Part shown: in pieces, positions 1 to 7,003 of the stretch
How the letters are laid out: every line of letters starts with the position of its first letter
Position numbering within the stretch: the first letter of the stretch is position 1
Assembly: GCA_025054735.1 (NCBI GenBank)
Contig: JANWZG010000032.1
Span: forward strand, 1-15,479
Origin: Cyanobacteriota bacterium
GTDB taxonomy: Bacteria > Cyanobacteriota > Cyanobacteriia > SKYG9
Direction of reading: 5' to 3'
DNA length: 15,479 nucleotides
The notes under the pieces: model-generated
What the model was told of the DNA's origin: nothing
Databases searched by the model: none
What the model saw: only the letters and a program-made list of their open reading frames with translations
Translations under genes and position numbers: made by a program

Positions 1-133
1 CTGGAGTAACGGTTCACATTAGGAAACATTATGGTCATAGATTAAGAGAATCCAAAGCGAACCCCAGGAGACGGATTCTTCTGATTGGATTGATGGAGAG
101 ACAATAGCATTTGCATTAGGGGAATAACATCCT
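1..133 (+). promoter_or_regulatory. 5' flank of enolase
   Basis: No gene is visible in these 133 bases. The stretch should hold the enolase leader and perhaps its promoter, but no convincing -35/-10 pair stands out. A purine-rich AGGGGA at about 117-122 lies some 11 nt before the enolase ATG and may serve as a weak ribosome binding site. Confidence 0.35.
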
Positions 134-1414
134 ATGGTTGCGATCGCATCAGTTCATGCCAGAGAAATTCTTGACTCTCGTGGTAACCCGACCGTGGAAG
201 TAGACGTGGTGCTAGCAGATGGCAGTAAGGGGCGAGCGGCTGTTCCCTCGGGCGCATCAACTGGAACTAGAGAAGCTTTAGAGTTACGGGATGGAGACGC
301 TCAGCGCTACAAGGGCAAAGGCGTGTTGAAGGCTATCAACAATGTAAACAAGACCATTGCTCCAGAACTTGTAGGAGCAGATGCTGGAGATCAGGCTGCG
401 ATCGACAACAAGATGCTGATGCTGGATGGCACAGAGTATAAATCCAACTTAGGAGCTAATGCAATTTTAGGAGTGTCAATGGCCGTTGCTAGAGCTGCCG
501 CCGTTGCCGCTGGAATGCCGTTGTATCAATACTTAGGGGGTGCTGATGCCCATCTATTACCCGCTCCTTGCTTCAATATTATTAACGGTGGTGCCCACGC
601 TGATAACAGTGTTGACTTTCAGGAATTCATGGTGGTGCCTGTTGGTGCGCCTACCTTTCGAGAAGCGATGCGGATGGGAGCTGAGGTCTATCACGCCTTG
701 AAATCTATTCTCAAGCAAAAGGGCTACAGCACTGGTGTTGGGGATGAAGGGGGGTTTGCTCCTAGCTTGCAGGCCAATGTAGAGGCGATCGAAGTCATCT
801 TGGCAGGCATCGAAAAGGCTGGACTAAAAGCAGGCGAAGACGTAGCAATTGCTCTAGACCCAGCTACCAGTGAGTTATATAACGATGGTGTCTACGTGTT
901 TTCTAAGTCCGATGGCAGCCGCAAAACTTCGGAAGAGATGGTAGCACTATGGGAAAGTTGGGTTAACCAGTTTCCGATCGTGTCGATTGAAGATGGAATC
1001 GCTGAACAGGACTGGACAGGGTGGCAACTGTTGACGAAAACCTTGGGTAGCCGCATTCAACTTGTAGGGGATGATGCGTTTGTCACGAATCCCAAAATTA
1101 TTCGGCAGGCGATCGCCGATGGGGTTGGCAATTCTACTCTAATCAAGGTCAACCAGATTGGCTCGGTTACTGAGACTCTAGCTGCGATCAACGATTCTCG
1201 CAGCGGTGGTTACACCGTAATGGTCAGTCATCGCTCTGGTGAAACTCCCGATGATTTCATTGCTGACTTGGCGGTTGCTACTAGCGCTGGGCAAATCAAG
1301 ACAGGTGCCCCTTGCCGGGGTGAGCGCTTGGCAAAATATAACCAACTGCTGCGCATTGAGGAAGAACTAGGCGACAAGGCTATCTATGCAGGTTGGACTT
1401 GCTTTAAGCGCTAG
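134..1414 (+). CDS. eno: Enolase (phosphopyruvate hydratase)
   Basis: Enolase converts 2-phosphoglycerate to phosphoenolpyruvate in cytosolic glycolysis. The 426-residue length is normal. The family landmarks appear in order: SGASTGTREALELRDGD near the N-terminus; GGAHADNSVDFQEFM with a substrate-loop His and Glu; GDEGGFAP with the catalytic Glu; then the three Mg ligands in ALDPATSE, SIEDG and GDD; the catalytic Lys in IKVNQIG; SHRSGET; and IKTG. All key residues are present, so the enzyme should be active. The ATG at 134 gives the standard N-terminus (MVAIASVHAREILDSRGNPT). The sequence is odd for a cyanobacterium: it has GDDAFVTNP where GDDLFVTN is usual, and TGAPCRGERLAKYNQ near the C-terminus where I recall TGSLCRSERVAKYNR. 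It stands alone and converges on tal. Confidence 0.96.
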   Translation: MVAIASVHAREILDSRGNPTVEVDVVLADGSKGRAAVPSGASTGTREALELRDGDAQRYKGKGVLKAINNVNKTIAPELVGADAGDQAAIDNKMLMLDGTEYKSNLGANAILGVSMAVARAAAVAAGMPLYQYLGGADAHLLPAPCFNIINGGAHADNSVDFQEFMVVPVGAPTFREAMRMGAEVYHALKSILKQKGYSTGVGDEGGFAPSLQANVEAIEVILAGIEKAGLKAGEDVAIALDPATSELYNDGVYVFSKSDGSRKTSEEMVALWESWVNQFPIVSIEDGIAEQDWTGWQLLTKTLGSRIQLVGDDAFVTNPKIIRQAIADGVGNSTLIKVNQIGSVTETLAAINDSRSGGYTVMVSHRSGETPDDFIADLAVATSAGQIKTGAPCRGERLAKYNQLLRIEEELGDKAIYAGWTCFKR

Positions 1415-1423
1415 CTGTAAGCA

Positions 1424-1675
1424 TACACAGCCTAGTTAGGACGTTAATAGTGAGGACTGAAGTCCTCACTACAAGCCTTAACAGCCATCAATAAGCATTT
1501 TAGGCATTTCTAGTTACACAGCCTAGTTAGGACGTTGACAGTGAGGACTGAAGTCCTTACTACGAGCTATAACAGCTATCAATAAGCATTTTAGGTATTT
1601 CCAGCTACACAGTCTAGTTAGGACGTTGACAGTGAGGACTGAAGTCCTCACTACGAGCTATAACAGCCATCAATA
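1424..1675. repeat. Tandem 91-bp repeat, 2.8 copies, each with a hairpin
   Basis: Three head-to-tail copies begin at 1424, 1515 and 1606, exactly 91 bp apart. The third stops matching cleanly at about 1675 and seems to have an internal deletion, because TTTCTAGTT from the unit's end reappears at 1680-1688. By hand, copies 1 and 2 agree at about 81 of 91 positions and copies 2 and 3 at about 67 of 70. Each unit carries the inverted repeat GTGAGGACT-GA-AGTCCTCAC at 1450-1469, 1541-1560 and 1632-1651. In copy 2 a C-to-T change leaves a G-U pair, so the stem would still form. The array fills most of the 362-bp gap between the convergent eno and tal. No T-tract follows the hairpins, so they are not classical intrinsic terminators, but they could block read-through or stabilise 3' ends on both strands. 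Confidence 0.93.
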
Positions 1676-1703
1676 CACGTTTCTAGTTCAGTCCACAAGT
1701 AGC

Positions 1704-1732
1704 AGGCGATCGCACCTTTGGCATGATCGCCT
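1704..1732. repeat. Inverted repeat built on a HIP1 site
   Basis: AGGCGATC at 1704-1711 and GATCGCCT at 1725-1732 form an 8-bp stem with a 13-nt loop. The left arm overlaps a full HIP1 octamer. It lies between the 91-bp array and the 3' end of tal, so it could be a terminator-like hairpin for either gene. HIP1 abundance makes chance pairing possible. Confidence 0.5.
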
Positions 1733-1776
1733 AGTTGCAATAACTGTTAAATCGTTACTAAATCGTTAAGAACTTG

Positions 1777-2958
1777 TTAGGCAACGCCTGCTAGGTGGAA
1801 GACAGCCCCTAGGCCAGAAGCCATTTCTTCAGGGGTAATCTTGCCATCTTTGTTGACATCTAGAGCATCAAAGACAGCATCAGTGCCAGCCCACTCTTCA
1901 CGGGTGATAAAGCCATCTCCGTCTAAGTCATACACTCGGAACATGTCTTGAGCAGCATGGCTAACGATTTCCTCAGCCTCCAGACGTACTAGCCGCTGTT
2001 TGAGTAACTCTTCTAGGGCTACCAGCGCCTTAGTGAAGCCCTTAATGCCCTCATCTAGTTTTTCAGAGGCCATGCGATCGGCAGCGTGCATAGCATCAAA
2101 CGTCGCCTTGTCTACAGTAATTTTCTCGATGGTCATTCCACGCGCCACTTCTGGATCTAGCTTGCGAGGCAACTCGCCAGTCGTTGTTTGTAGCTCTTTC
2201 AGCAACGCCGGAGAAATGGTTAATAGGTCACAGCCCGCCAACTCTATAATTTCGCCAATGTTGCGGAAGCTAGCACCCATGACTTCAGTTTTGTAGCCGA
2301 ATTTCTTGTAGTAGTTGTAGATGCGAGTAACGGACAATACGCCTGGATCTTCCTCTGGAGGATAGGAGTCGCGACCTGTGCTTTTCTTGTACCAGTCTAA
2401 GATACGACCGACGAAGGGAGAGATGAGAGTAACGCCAGCTTCGGCGCAAGCAATCGCCTGGTGAATGCCAAACAACAGGGTTAAGTTGCAGTGAATGCCC
2501 TCTTTTTCCAGAACTTCCGCCGCTTTAATCCCCTCCCAAGTAGCAGCAATTTTGATCAGCACCCGTTCTGGGGAAACTCCAGCAGCCTTGTATTGGCTAA
2601 TCAGGTCGCGAGCTTTGGCGATCGTTGCCTCAGTATCATAGGACAGGCGAGCATCTACTTCTGTGGACACCCGTCCAGGAATAATCTTAAGAATCCTTAG
2701 CCCAAAGGACACTGCCAGACGGTCAAAGGCTAAGCTCACTACTTGATTCTCAGAGGCTCCTGCTCCTAGATCACGCCGTGCTTGCATCAAGGTATCGTCC
2801 ACGATCTCCTGATATTGAGGCATCTGGGCGGCAGCTGTAATCAGTGATGGATTGGTTGTGGCGTCACGGGGAGTAAAGGTCTCGATCGCCTGAATATCGC
2901 CCGTATCTGCCACTACGACTGTCATCTCTCGCAGTTGCTCAAGTAGTGTCCTAGACAT
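1777..2958 (-). CDS. tal: Transaldolase with C-terminal EF-hand pair
   Basis: Transaldolase moves a dihydroxyacetone unit between sugar phosphates in the pentose phosphate pathway. The 393-residue protein has the transaldolase barrel up to about residue 325, with Asp18 (VADTGD), Glu100 (VSTEVDARLSY), Schiff-base Lys136 (VLIKIAATWEG) and the phosphate-site Arg in PFVGRILDWYKK. Two canonical EF-hand loops follow: residues 344-355 (Asp344, 346, 348, Glu355) and 367-378 (Asp367, Asn369, Asp371, Glu378). Fused transaldolase/EF-hand proteins are known in cyanobacteria, so calcium binding is likely, although its role is unknown. The ATG at 2958 has an excellent AGGAGG at 2964-2969, 5 nt upstream, that overlaps the ctaE stop codon. 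This points to co-transcription and probably coupled translation with the oxidase genes. Confidence 0.96.
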   Translation of the reverse strand: MSRTLLEQLREMTVVVADTGDIQAIETFTPRDATTNPSLITAAAQMPQYQEIVDDTLMQARRDLGAGASENQVVSLAFDRLAVSFGLRILKIIPGRVSTEVDARLSYDTEATIAKARDLISQYKAAGVSPERVLIKIAATWEGIKAAEVLEKEGIHCNLTLLFGIHQAIACAEAGVTLISPFVGRILDWYKKSTGRDSYPPEEDPGVLSVTRIYNYYKKFGYKTEVMGASFRNIGEIIELAGCDLLTISPALLKELQTTTGELPRKLDPEVARGMTIEKITVDKATFDAMHAADRMASEKLDEGIKGFTKALVALEELLKQRLVRLEAEEIVSHAAQDMFRVYDLDGDGFITREEWAGTDAVFDALDVNKDGKITPEEMASGLGAVFHLAGVA

Positions 2959-2963
2959 AGATT

Positions 2964-2969
2964 CCTCCT
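2964..2969 (-). promoter_or_regulatory. Shine-Dalgarno of tal overlapping the ctaE stop
   Basis: On the minus strand this reads AGGAGG, a strong match to the 16S tail, 5 nt before the tal ATG. Two of its bases belong to the ctaE TAG stop (2968-2970). Ribosomes ending on ctaE would therefore sit on the tal start site. This fixes the tal start. Confidence 0.85.
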
Positions 2970-3594
2970 AGAGAATGTATAGCAACAAGAACAGTACAAT
3001 CCAAACCACATCCACAAAGTGCCAATAGAGTTCTGCTGCCTCTACGCCAAAGTGGCTAGTGCTAGAGTAATGACCTGGCTTGAACGATCGCCAAAGCACC
3101 GCCAAGATCATTACTAGTCCAAAGCAAACGTGCAGGCCGTGAAAGCCAGTTAACACATAGAAAGTACTAGCAAATAGGTTAGTCGCCAGTGTGAATTCCA
3201 AATGGTTATATTCATAGAGCTGTCCAGCTAGGAAGATGGCTCCCATGAGGGCTGTGATCCCAAACCACATCTGCAAACCTCTGACGTTATCGGCCTTAAT
3301 GGCTTTGTTTGCCTGGTTAATCACAAAGCTACTGGAAACTAGGATGGCGGTGTTAATGCTTGGCAGCAACAGTTCCAATTCTGTGTCGTTTGTCCAACCA
3401 GGAGCTGCTAGGCGAAAGGTTCCATAGGCGGCAAACAGGCCCAGGAAGATCATACTCTCTGCCACGAGGAACACAACTACGCCGAACAAGCGAAAGTCAT
3501 GATGGTGGGCAGCACCGTGATCAGCAGTGTGGGCAACAGTCTGATGGTTACGAATTGCCTTGGTGGGGTCAGCTAGTGAACCTTGCAGTTGCAT
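2968..3594 (-). CDS. ctaE: Cytochrome c oxidase subunit III
   Basis: This is the third core subunit of the aa3-type terminal oxidase; it supports proton uptake and stability of subunit I in the membrane. It has 208 residues, usual for cyanobacteria. A soluble, His-rich N-terminus (HTADHGAAHHHD) precedes about five membrane helices (near 35-57, 77-95, 108-127, 145-167 and 188-207). Family marks are Glu46 in VAESMIF, GQLYEYNH, TGFHGLHV (His152/155) and YWHFVDVVWI. The ATG at 3594 is preceded by AGGAGG at 3607-3612, a rather long 12 nt away, and an in-frame TGA at 3601-3603 rules out any longer form. It follows ctaD by 82 nt and precedes tal by 9 nt. Confidence 0.96.
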   Translation of the reverse strand: MQLQGSLADPTKAIRNHQTVAHTADHGAAHHHDFRLFGVVVFLVAESMIFLGLFAAYGTFRLAAPGWTNDTELELLLPSINTAILVSSSFVINQANKAIKADNVRGLQMWFGITALMGAIFLAGQLYEYNHLEFTLATNLFASTFYVLTGFHGLHVCFGLVMILAVLWRSFKPGHYSSTSHFGVEAAELYWHFVDVVWIVLFLLLYIL

Positions 3595-3676
3595 CAGTAA
3601 TCAATTCCTCCTAGTAGCTTGGAATAAAAATTAGTGAGGTCAGGGAAATTTCTACCTGGGATCGAAGGCAATGGTT

Positions 3677-5356
3677 TTAAGGGCCATCAGGAATCGCTAA
3701 CCTGCGAGATTTGGATATCATTTCTTCTACGCCTTCGGTACGTGTGGCAACACCGTAGTCATAGGGATGACAAACCAACACAGGGTCTCCGTCAAAGTTT
3801 TCTACGGGTGGTGGTGATGAGGTCATCCACTCTAGGGTTAGTGCTTTCCAGGGGTTATTGCCTGCTTTGGGGCCTGCAATCCAGCTCCAAATGGCATTGA
3901 CAATAAAGGGAATTGTAGAGGTTGCCAAGATATAGGTGCCGATCGTACACAGCAGGTTAAGTGCAGCAAACTTAGGATCATACTCAGCAACCCGACGAGG
4001 CATCCCCGCCAAGCCTAGCTTGTGCATCGGCAAGAAGGTCAGGTTAAAGCCAATAAAGGTCATCACAAAGTGAAGAATGCCTAGCTTCTCATTCAGCATT
4101 CGTCCGGTCATCTTAGGGAACCAGTGATAGAGGCCAGCGTAGAGACCAAACACACTGCCTCCAAAGAGTACATAGTGCAGGTGTGCCACAACGAAGTAGG
4201 TGTCATGCACATGCACATCTATAGGAACAGAGGCTAGCATCACCCCACTCAGCCCACCGATTACGAACATCGAGACAAAGCCCATGCCAAACAGGAGGGC
4301 ACTGTTGAGACGTAGCTTTCCACCCCACAGGGTTCCCAGCCAGCTAAAGATTTTGATGCCCGTGGGAACGGCGATGATCATGGTCATGATCATAAAGAAC
4401 ATTCGCAACCAGTCAGGGGTGCCACTGGTAAACATGTGGTGTGCCCAAACAATCAAACCAAGGAAGCTGATGGCAATACTAGAGTAGGCGATCGCCTTAT
4501 AGCCAAAGATGGGCTTGCGAGCGTGCACGGGCAGAATCTCAGATATCATGCCAAACACTGGCAGGATCATGATGTAAACCGCAGGGTGAGAGTAGAACCA
4601 GAACATGTGCTGGTAGACGATCGGATCACCACCGCCCGTGGGGTTAAAGAATGCAGTCCCAGCCATCAGGTCAAAGGACAGTAGGATTAATGCCCCTGCC
4701 AACACTGGCGTAGATAACAGCACTAACCCGGAAGCAGCTAGCATAGCCCAGCAAAATAGGGGCATTGAGTTGAACCCCATGCCAGGGAGGCGCATTTTGA
4801 CGATCGTGACGATAAAGTTAATGGCTCCCAAAATCGAAGACGTACCCAACAGCAACACGCTCAAGATCCAAATCAGTTCCCCAGCCTTGCCATTCATCAA
4901 GCTTAAAGGCGGATAGGATGTCCAACCGGAGCCAGCAGCACCAACAAAGAAACTGCTTAGCAGTAAGATGCCAGCCGGAGGAATCAGCCAGAAGGCAATG
5001 GCATTTAACTTAGGAAATGCCATATCTCGCGCGCCAATCATCAGTGGCACTAAGTAGTTACCAAATCCACCTGTTCCCGCGGGCACAATCCACAGAAAGA
5101 TCATGACCGTAGCGTGGATAGTAAACAGGCTGTTATACAACTCTCGACTAACAAAATCAACATCTGGCGTAGCTAGTTCAGTGCGCACTGCCGTAGCCAA
5201 GGCACCGCCAACCAAGTAAAAGATAAAGGTGGTCACCAAGTATTGAATGCCAATTACCTTGTGGTCGGTGCTAAAGGTGAAGTAAGTCCACCAAGGGGTT
5301 TCACCATGCTCATGATGAACTTGCGGAATAGGAACTTGGAGTTGTGCTTGAGCCAT
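3677..5356 (-). CDS. ctaD: Cytochrome c oxidase subunit I
   Basis: This is the catalytic subunit of the aa3-type oxidase, reducing O2 and pumping protons. From the ATG at 5356 it has 559 residues. The frame also opens at a TTG at 5365, but MAQAQLQVP is the usual cyanobacterial beginning; neither start has a good Shine-Dalgarno. Ligands seen: His81 (FTIHATVM) and His394 for low-spin haem a, His392 for haem a3 (HVHDTYFVVAHLH), and His257, His306 and His307 for CuB, with cross-link Tyr261. Asp111 after GNYLVPLMIGAR fits the D-channel and Lys335 the K-channel. The active-site motif is YSHPAVY, without the Glu of HPEVY, which matches the A2 class of haem-copper oxidases. It lies between ctaC and ctaE in the same direction. 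Confidence 0.97.
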   Translation of the reverse strand: MAQAQLQVPIPQVHHEHGETPWWTYFTFSTDHKVIGIQYLVTTFIFYLVGGALATAVRTELATPDVDFVSRELYNSLFTIHATVMIFLWIVPAGTGGFGNYLVPLMIGARDMAFPKLNAIAFWLIPPAGILLLSSFFVGAAGSGWTSYPPLSLMNGKAGELIWILSVLLLGTSSILGAINFIVTIVKMRLPGMGFNSMPLFCWAMLAASGLVLLSTPVLAGALILLSFDLMAGTAFFNPTGGGDPIVYQHMFWFYSHPAVYIMILPVFGMISEILPVHARKPIFGYKAIAYSSIAISFLGLIVWAHHMFTSGTPDWLRMFFMIMTMIIAVPTGIKIFSWLGTLWGGKLRLNSALLFGMGFVSMFVIGGLSGVMLASVPIDVHVHDTYFVVAHLHYVLFGGSVFGLYAGLYHWFPKMTGRMLNEKLGILHFVMTFIGFNLTFLPMHKLGLAGMPRRVAEYDPKFAALNLLCTIGTYILATSTIPFIVNAIWSWIAGPKAGNNPWKALTLEWMTSSPPPVENFDGDPVLVCHPYDYGVATRTEGVEEMISKSRRLAIPDGP

Positions 5357-5444
5357 AGCTAACAAATTTCAGCGTAATGTACAGGTGATGGAGTCTGAGG
5401 ACGATCGAACTAGTGAGTATGTACCTAAGGCCCTACATTGACCC

Positions 5445-6485
5445 TTACATTGTGGAGTGCAGCGAGTGGTTTTCATGCAAGCTATGTAGCACTGCTGAGT
5501 TGACTCCAAACTCTTGGGCATAGGGAGCCAAGTAGTCAGCGTCAGACATTGCCGATGGGCTAACCGCAGCTACCACTTGTTCTCTATCTGTAGTGGCAAC
5601 TGCCTTCTGGGATTGCAACCAAGCATCGTAGTCTTCAGCACTGTAAACATGCACTTGAGTCTTCATGCCGCCGTGGTAAGAGCCACAGAGTTCTGCACAG
5701 ATAACTGGATAGGTGCCAATTCGGTTAGCCACAAATTGCAACTGAGTAGTGCGTCCCGGTATAGCATCTTGCTTCAACCGAAACTCTGGTACCCAAAAGG
5801 CATGGAGCACATCATTCGCACTGATGTTCAGCACAATCGGACGATCAACAGGAATGTGCAGTTCTCCAGACACGACCCCATCCTGGGGATAGGTGAAAAT
5901 CCAAGCAAACTGTAACCCCGTTACATTCACCTCCACGGCATCGCCTGATTTAGCGCCTGTCATGTTCTTGATGCCATCAGGAATTGAGGCCACTAGATTA
6001 GCAGATACATTAGCAGACTGGTCAGAGTCTAGGGAGGCAGCGATCGCTGCTCCTTTTGCTAGGGTCTTGGAGTGACTAGCCACCTGGGTTGCGGAGTGAC
6101 GATGATGAGCACTGTGACTCATGGGGTCGATCGCGCCTTCGCTCATGTACACATCAAAGCTGTAGACGGCCAAACCCAAGACAATCACCGCTGGAATCGA
6201 AGTCCATAGTACCTCTAGGGGAATGTTGCCATGCACTGGCAGGGCATCGGTGTTGTCTCCTGGTTTGCGACGATAGCGAATGCCAACGTAGATCAAAACT
6301 CCTTGCACCAGCAGGAACAACGCCATAGCGATAGTCACCATGGTGTTGAATAAACCATCAACTGCAGGAGCAGCAGCAGAGGCTTCTGCTGGCAGCAGCC
6401 CATGATTCTGACCATACCAAATGCTGACGATCGTAACGATTACACCGATCAATAGGGTGATAATGGGAGTTGGGATACTTTCCAC
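5445..6485 (-). CDS. ctaC: Cytochrome c oxidase subunit II
   Basis: This subunit accepts electrons from cytochrome c or plastocyanin at its CuA centre on the lumenal/periplasmic side. Of its 346 residues, about 8-24 form a leader helix, and two membrane helices follow at about 45-67 and 92-110. The C-terminal cupredoxin domain holds the full CuA set: His228 (HAFWVPEF), Cys263, Glu265, Cys267, His271 and Met274. The start is GTG at 6485, with an in-frame TGA five codons upstream, no ATG between and only a weak ribosome site. Odd points: a His-rich stretch (His124, 127, 128, 130, 138) between the last helix and the cupredoxin domain, and a C-terminal tail with His334, 337, 340 and 343. It is the first gene of the minus-strand oxidase group and divergent from ctaA. 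Confidence 0.95.
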   Translation of the reverse strand: MESIPTPIITLLIGVIVTIVSIWYGQNHGLLPAEASAAAPAVDGLFNTMVTIAMALFLLVQGVLIYVGIRYRRKPGDNTDALPVHGNIPLEVLWTSIPAVIVLGLAVYSFDVYMSEGAIDPMSHSAHHRHSATQVASHSKTLAKGAAIAASLDSDQSANVSANLVASIPDGIKNMTGAKSGDAVEVNVTGLQFAWIFTYPQDGVVSGELHIPVDRPIVLNISANDVLHAFWVPEFRLKQDAIPGRTTQLQFVANRIGTYPVICAELCGSYHGGMKTQVHVYSAEDYDAWLQSQKAVATTDREQVVAAVSPSAMSDADYLAPYAQEFGVNSAVLHSLHENHSLHSTM

Positions 6486-6558
6486 GGCTCGTAATGACTC
6501 AATTCAACGATGAACTACTTCAGTCACTTAACACCATAAAGCAGAGAACCCAGAATCG

Positions 6559-6571
6559 TTATGTAACATAA
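6559..6571. promoter_or_regulatory. 13-bp palindrome upstream of ctaC
   Basis: TTATGT-A-ACATAA is a perfect inverted repeat around one base, about 74 bp upstream of the ctaC start. Its size and place suit a dimeric regulator or the ctaC promoter itself. No known operator was recognised and chance cannot be excluded. Confidence 0.35.
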
Positions 6572-6681
6572 GCAATCCTTCAGATTGTCTTCAGGATCAG
6601 GGGCCATTTGCCATTAAACACGAAGCACTTGCTAGACATTTGTGACAAGATGTATAGATTTTAGCCATTTACTACTATTTG

Positions 6682-6687
6682 TATAAT
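6682..6687 (+). promoter_or_regulatory. Candidate -10 box for ctaA transcription
   Basis: An exact TATAAT on the plus strand in an AT-rich stretch (ATTTGTATAATGG). With a 17-nt spacer the -35 would be TTTTAG, a poor match, so an activator or a -35-independent promoter would be needed. Confidence 0.4.
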
Positions 6688-6925
6688 GGCGAACAAACTT
6701 TCGACCAATCCTTTCGACAGTCATTGTGGCTAGCCGAGGGTGGCACTTTAATTCTGTTGCAGTAGATGCATTGGCAGTTGCAGCTTAACAGATCGACTTG
6801 TTAAGAATTGTTTCAGTAGTGCAGGGATCTATCCACAATCAAAAGAAATACCAAAACTTTCCCGCTGTCTCAGCAAGCATCTTTACAGTTGTAAGCATTA
6901 GCAACACATTCAGGAGTACGGGGCT

Positions 6926-7003
6926 ATGAGTAGCCACTCTGCAATGCTGTTACTCACTGTTGCACATTGGTTGGATTACTGTTTGCGCCTATGGCAAATT
7001 TGA
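6926..7003 (+). CDS. Leader ORF of 25 codons overlapping ctaA
   Basis: This short ORF begins MSSHSAMLLL and ends LRLWQI. Its ATG at 6926 is preceded by AGGAG at 6912-6916 with a 9-nt spacer, the best ribosome site in the region. Its TGA at 7001-7003 lies just inside ctaA, so the two frames overlap by 13 nt, with the ctaA ATG at 6991. ctaA itself has no visible Shine-Dalgarno. The arrangement suggests that ribosomes load at the small ORF and re-start on ctaA, giving coupled or regulated translation. The peptide is hydrophobic in its first half and resembles nothing I know. It may be only a cis-acting leader. It was found by reading the sequence and has no homology support. Confidence 0.5.
   Translation: MSSHSAMLLLTVAHWLDYCLRLWQI

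Larger units (their letters stand above)
6486..6925. promoter_or_regulatory. Divergent control region between ctaC and ctaA
   Basis: About 440 bp without a long ORF separates the oxidase genes (-) from the haem A genes (+), so both promoters should lie here. On the plus strand an exact TATAAT sits at 6682-6687, but no good -35 is seen at the usual distance. That would give a leader of roughly 230 nt before the small ORF at 6926. For ctaC no clear -10 box stands out. A 13-bp palindrome lies at 6559-6571. No NtcA-type GTA-N8-TAC site was found by eye. Confidence 0.55.

Noticed and set aside
1424..1675. Considered as a CRISPR array.
   Set aside because: The whole 91-bp unit is repeated without variable spacers, and no cas gene is near.
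3236..4916. Several plus-strand frames of 60-95 codons inside the oxidase genes.
   Set aside because: All are antisense to clear ctaE and ctaD coding sequence and look like shadow frames.
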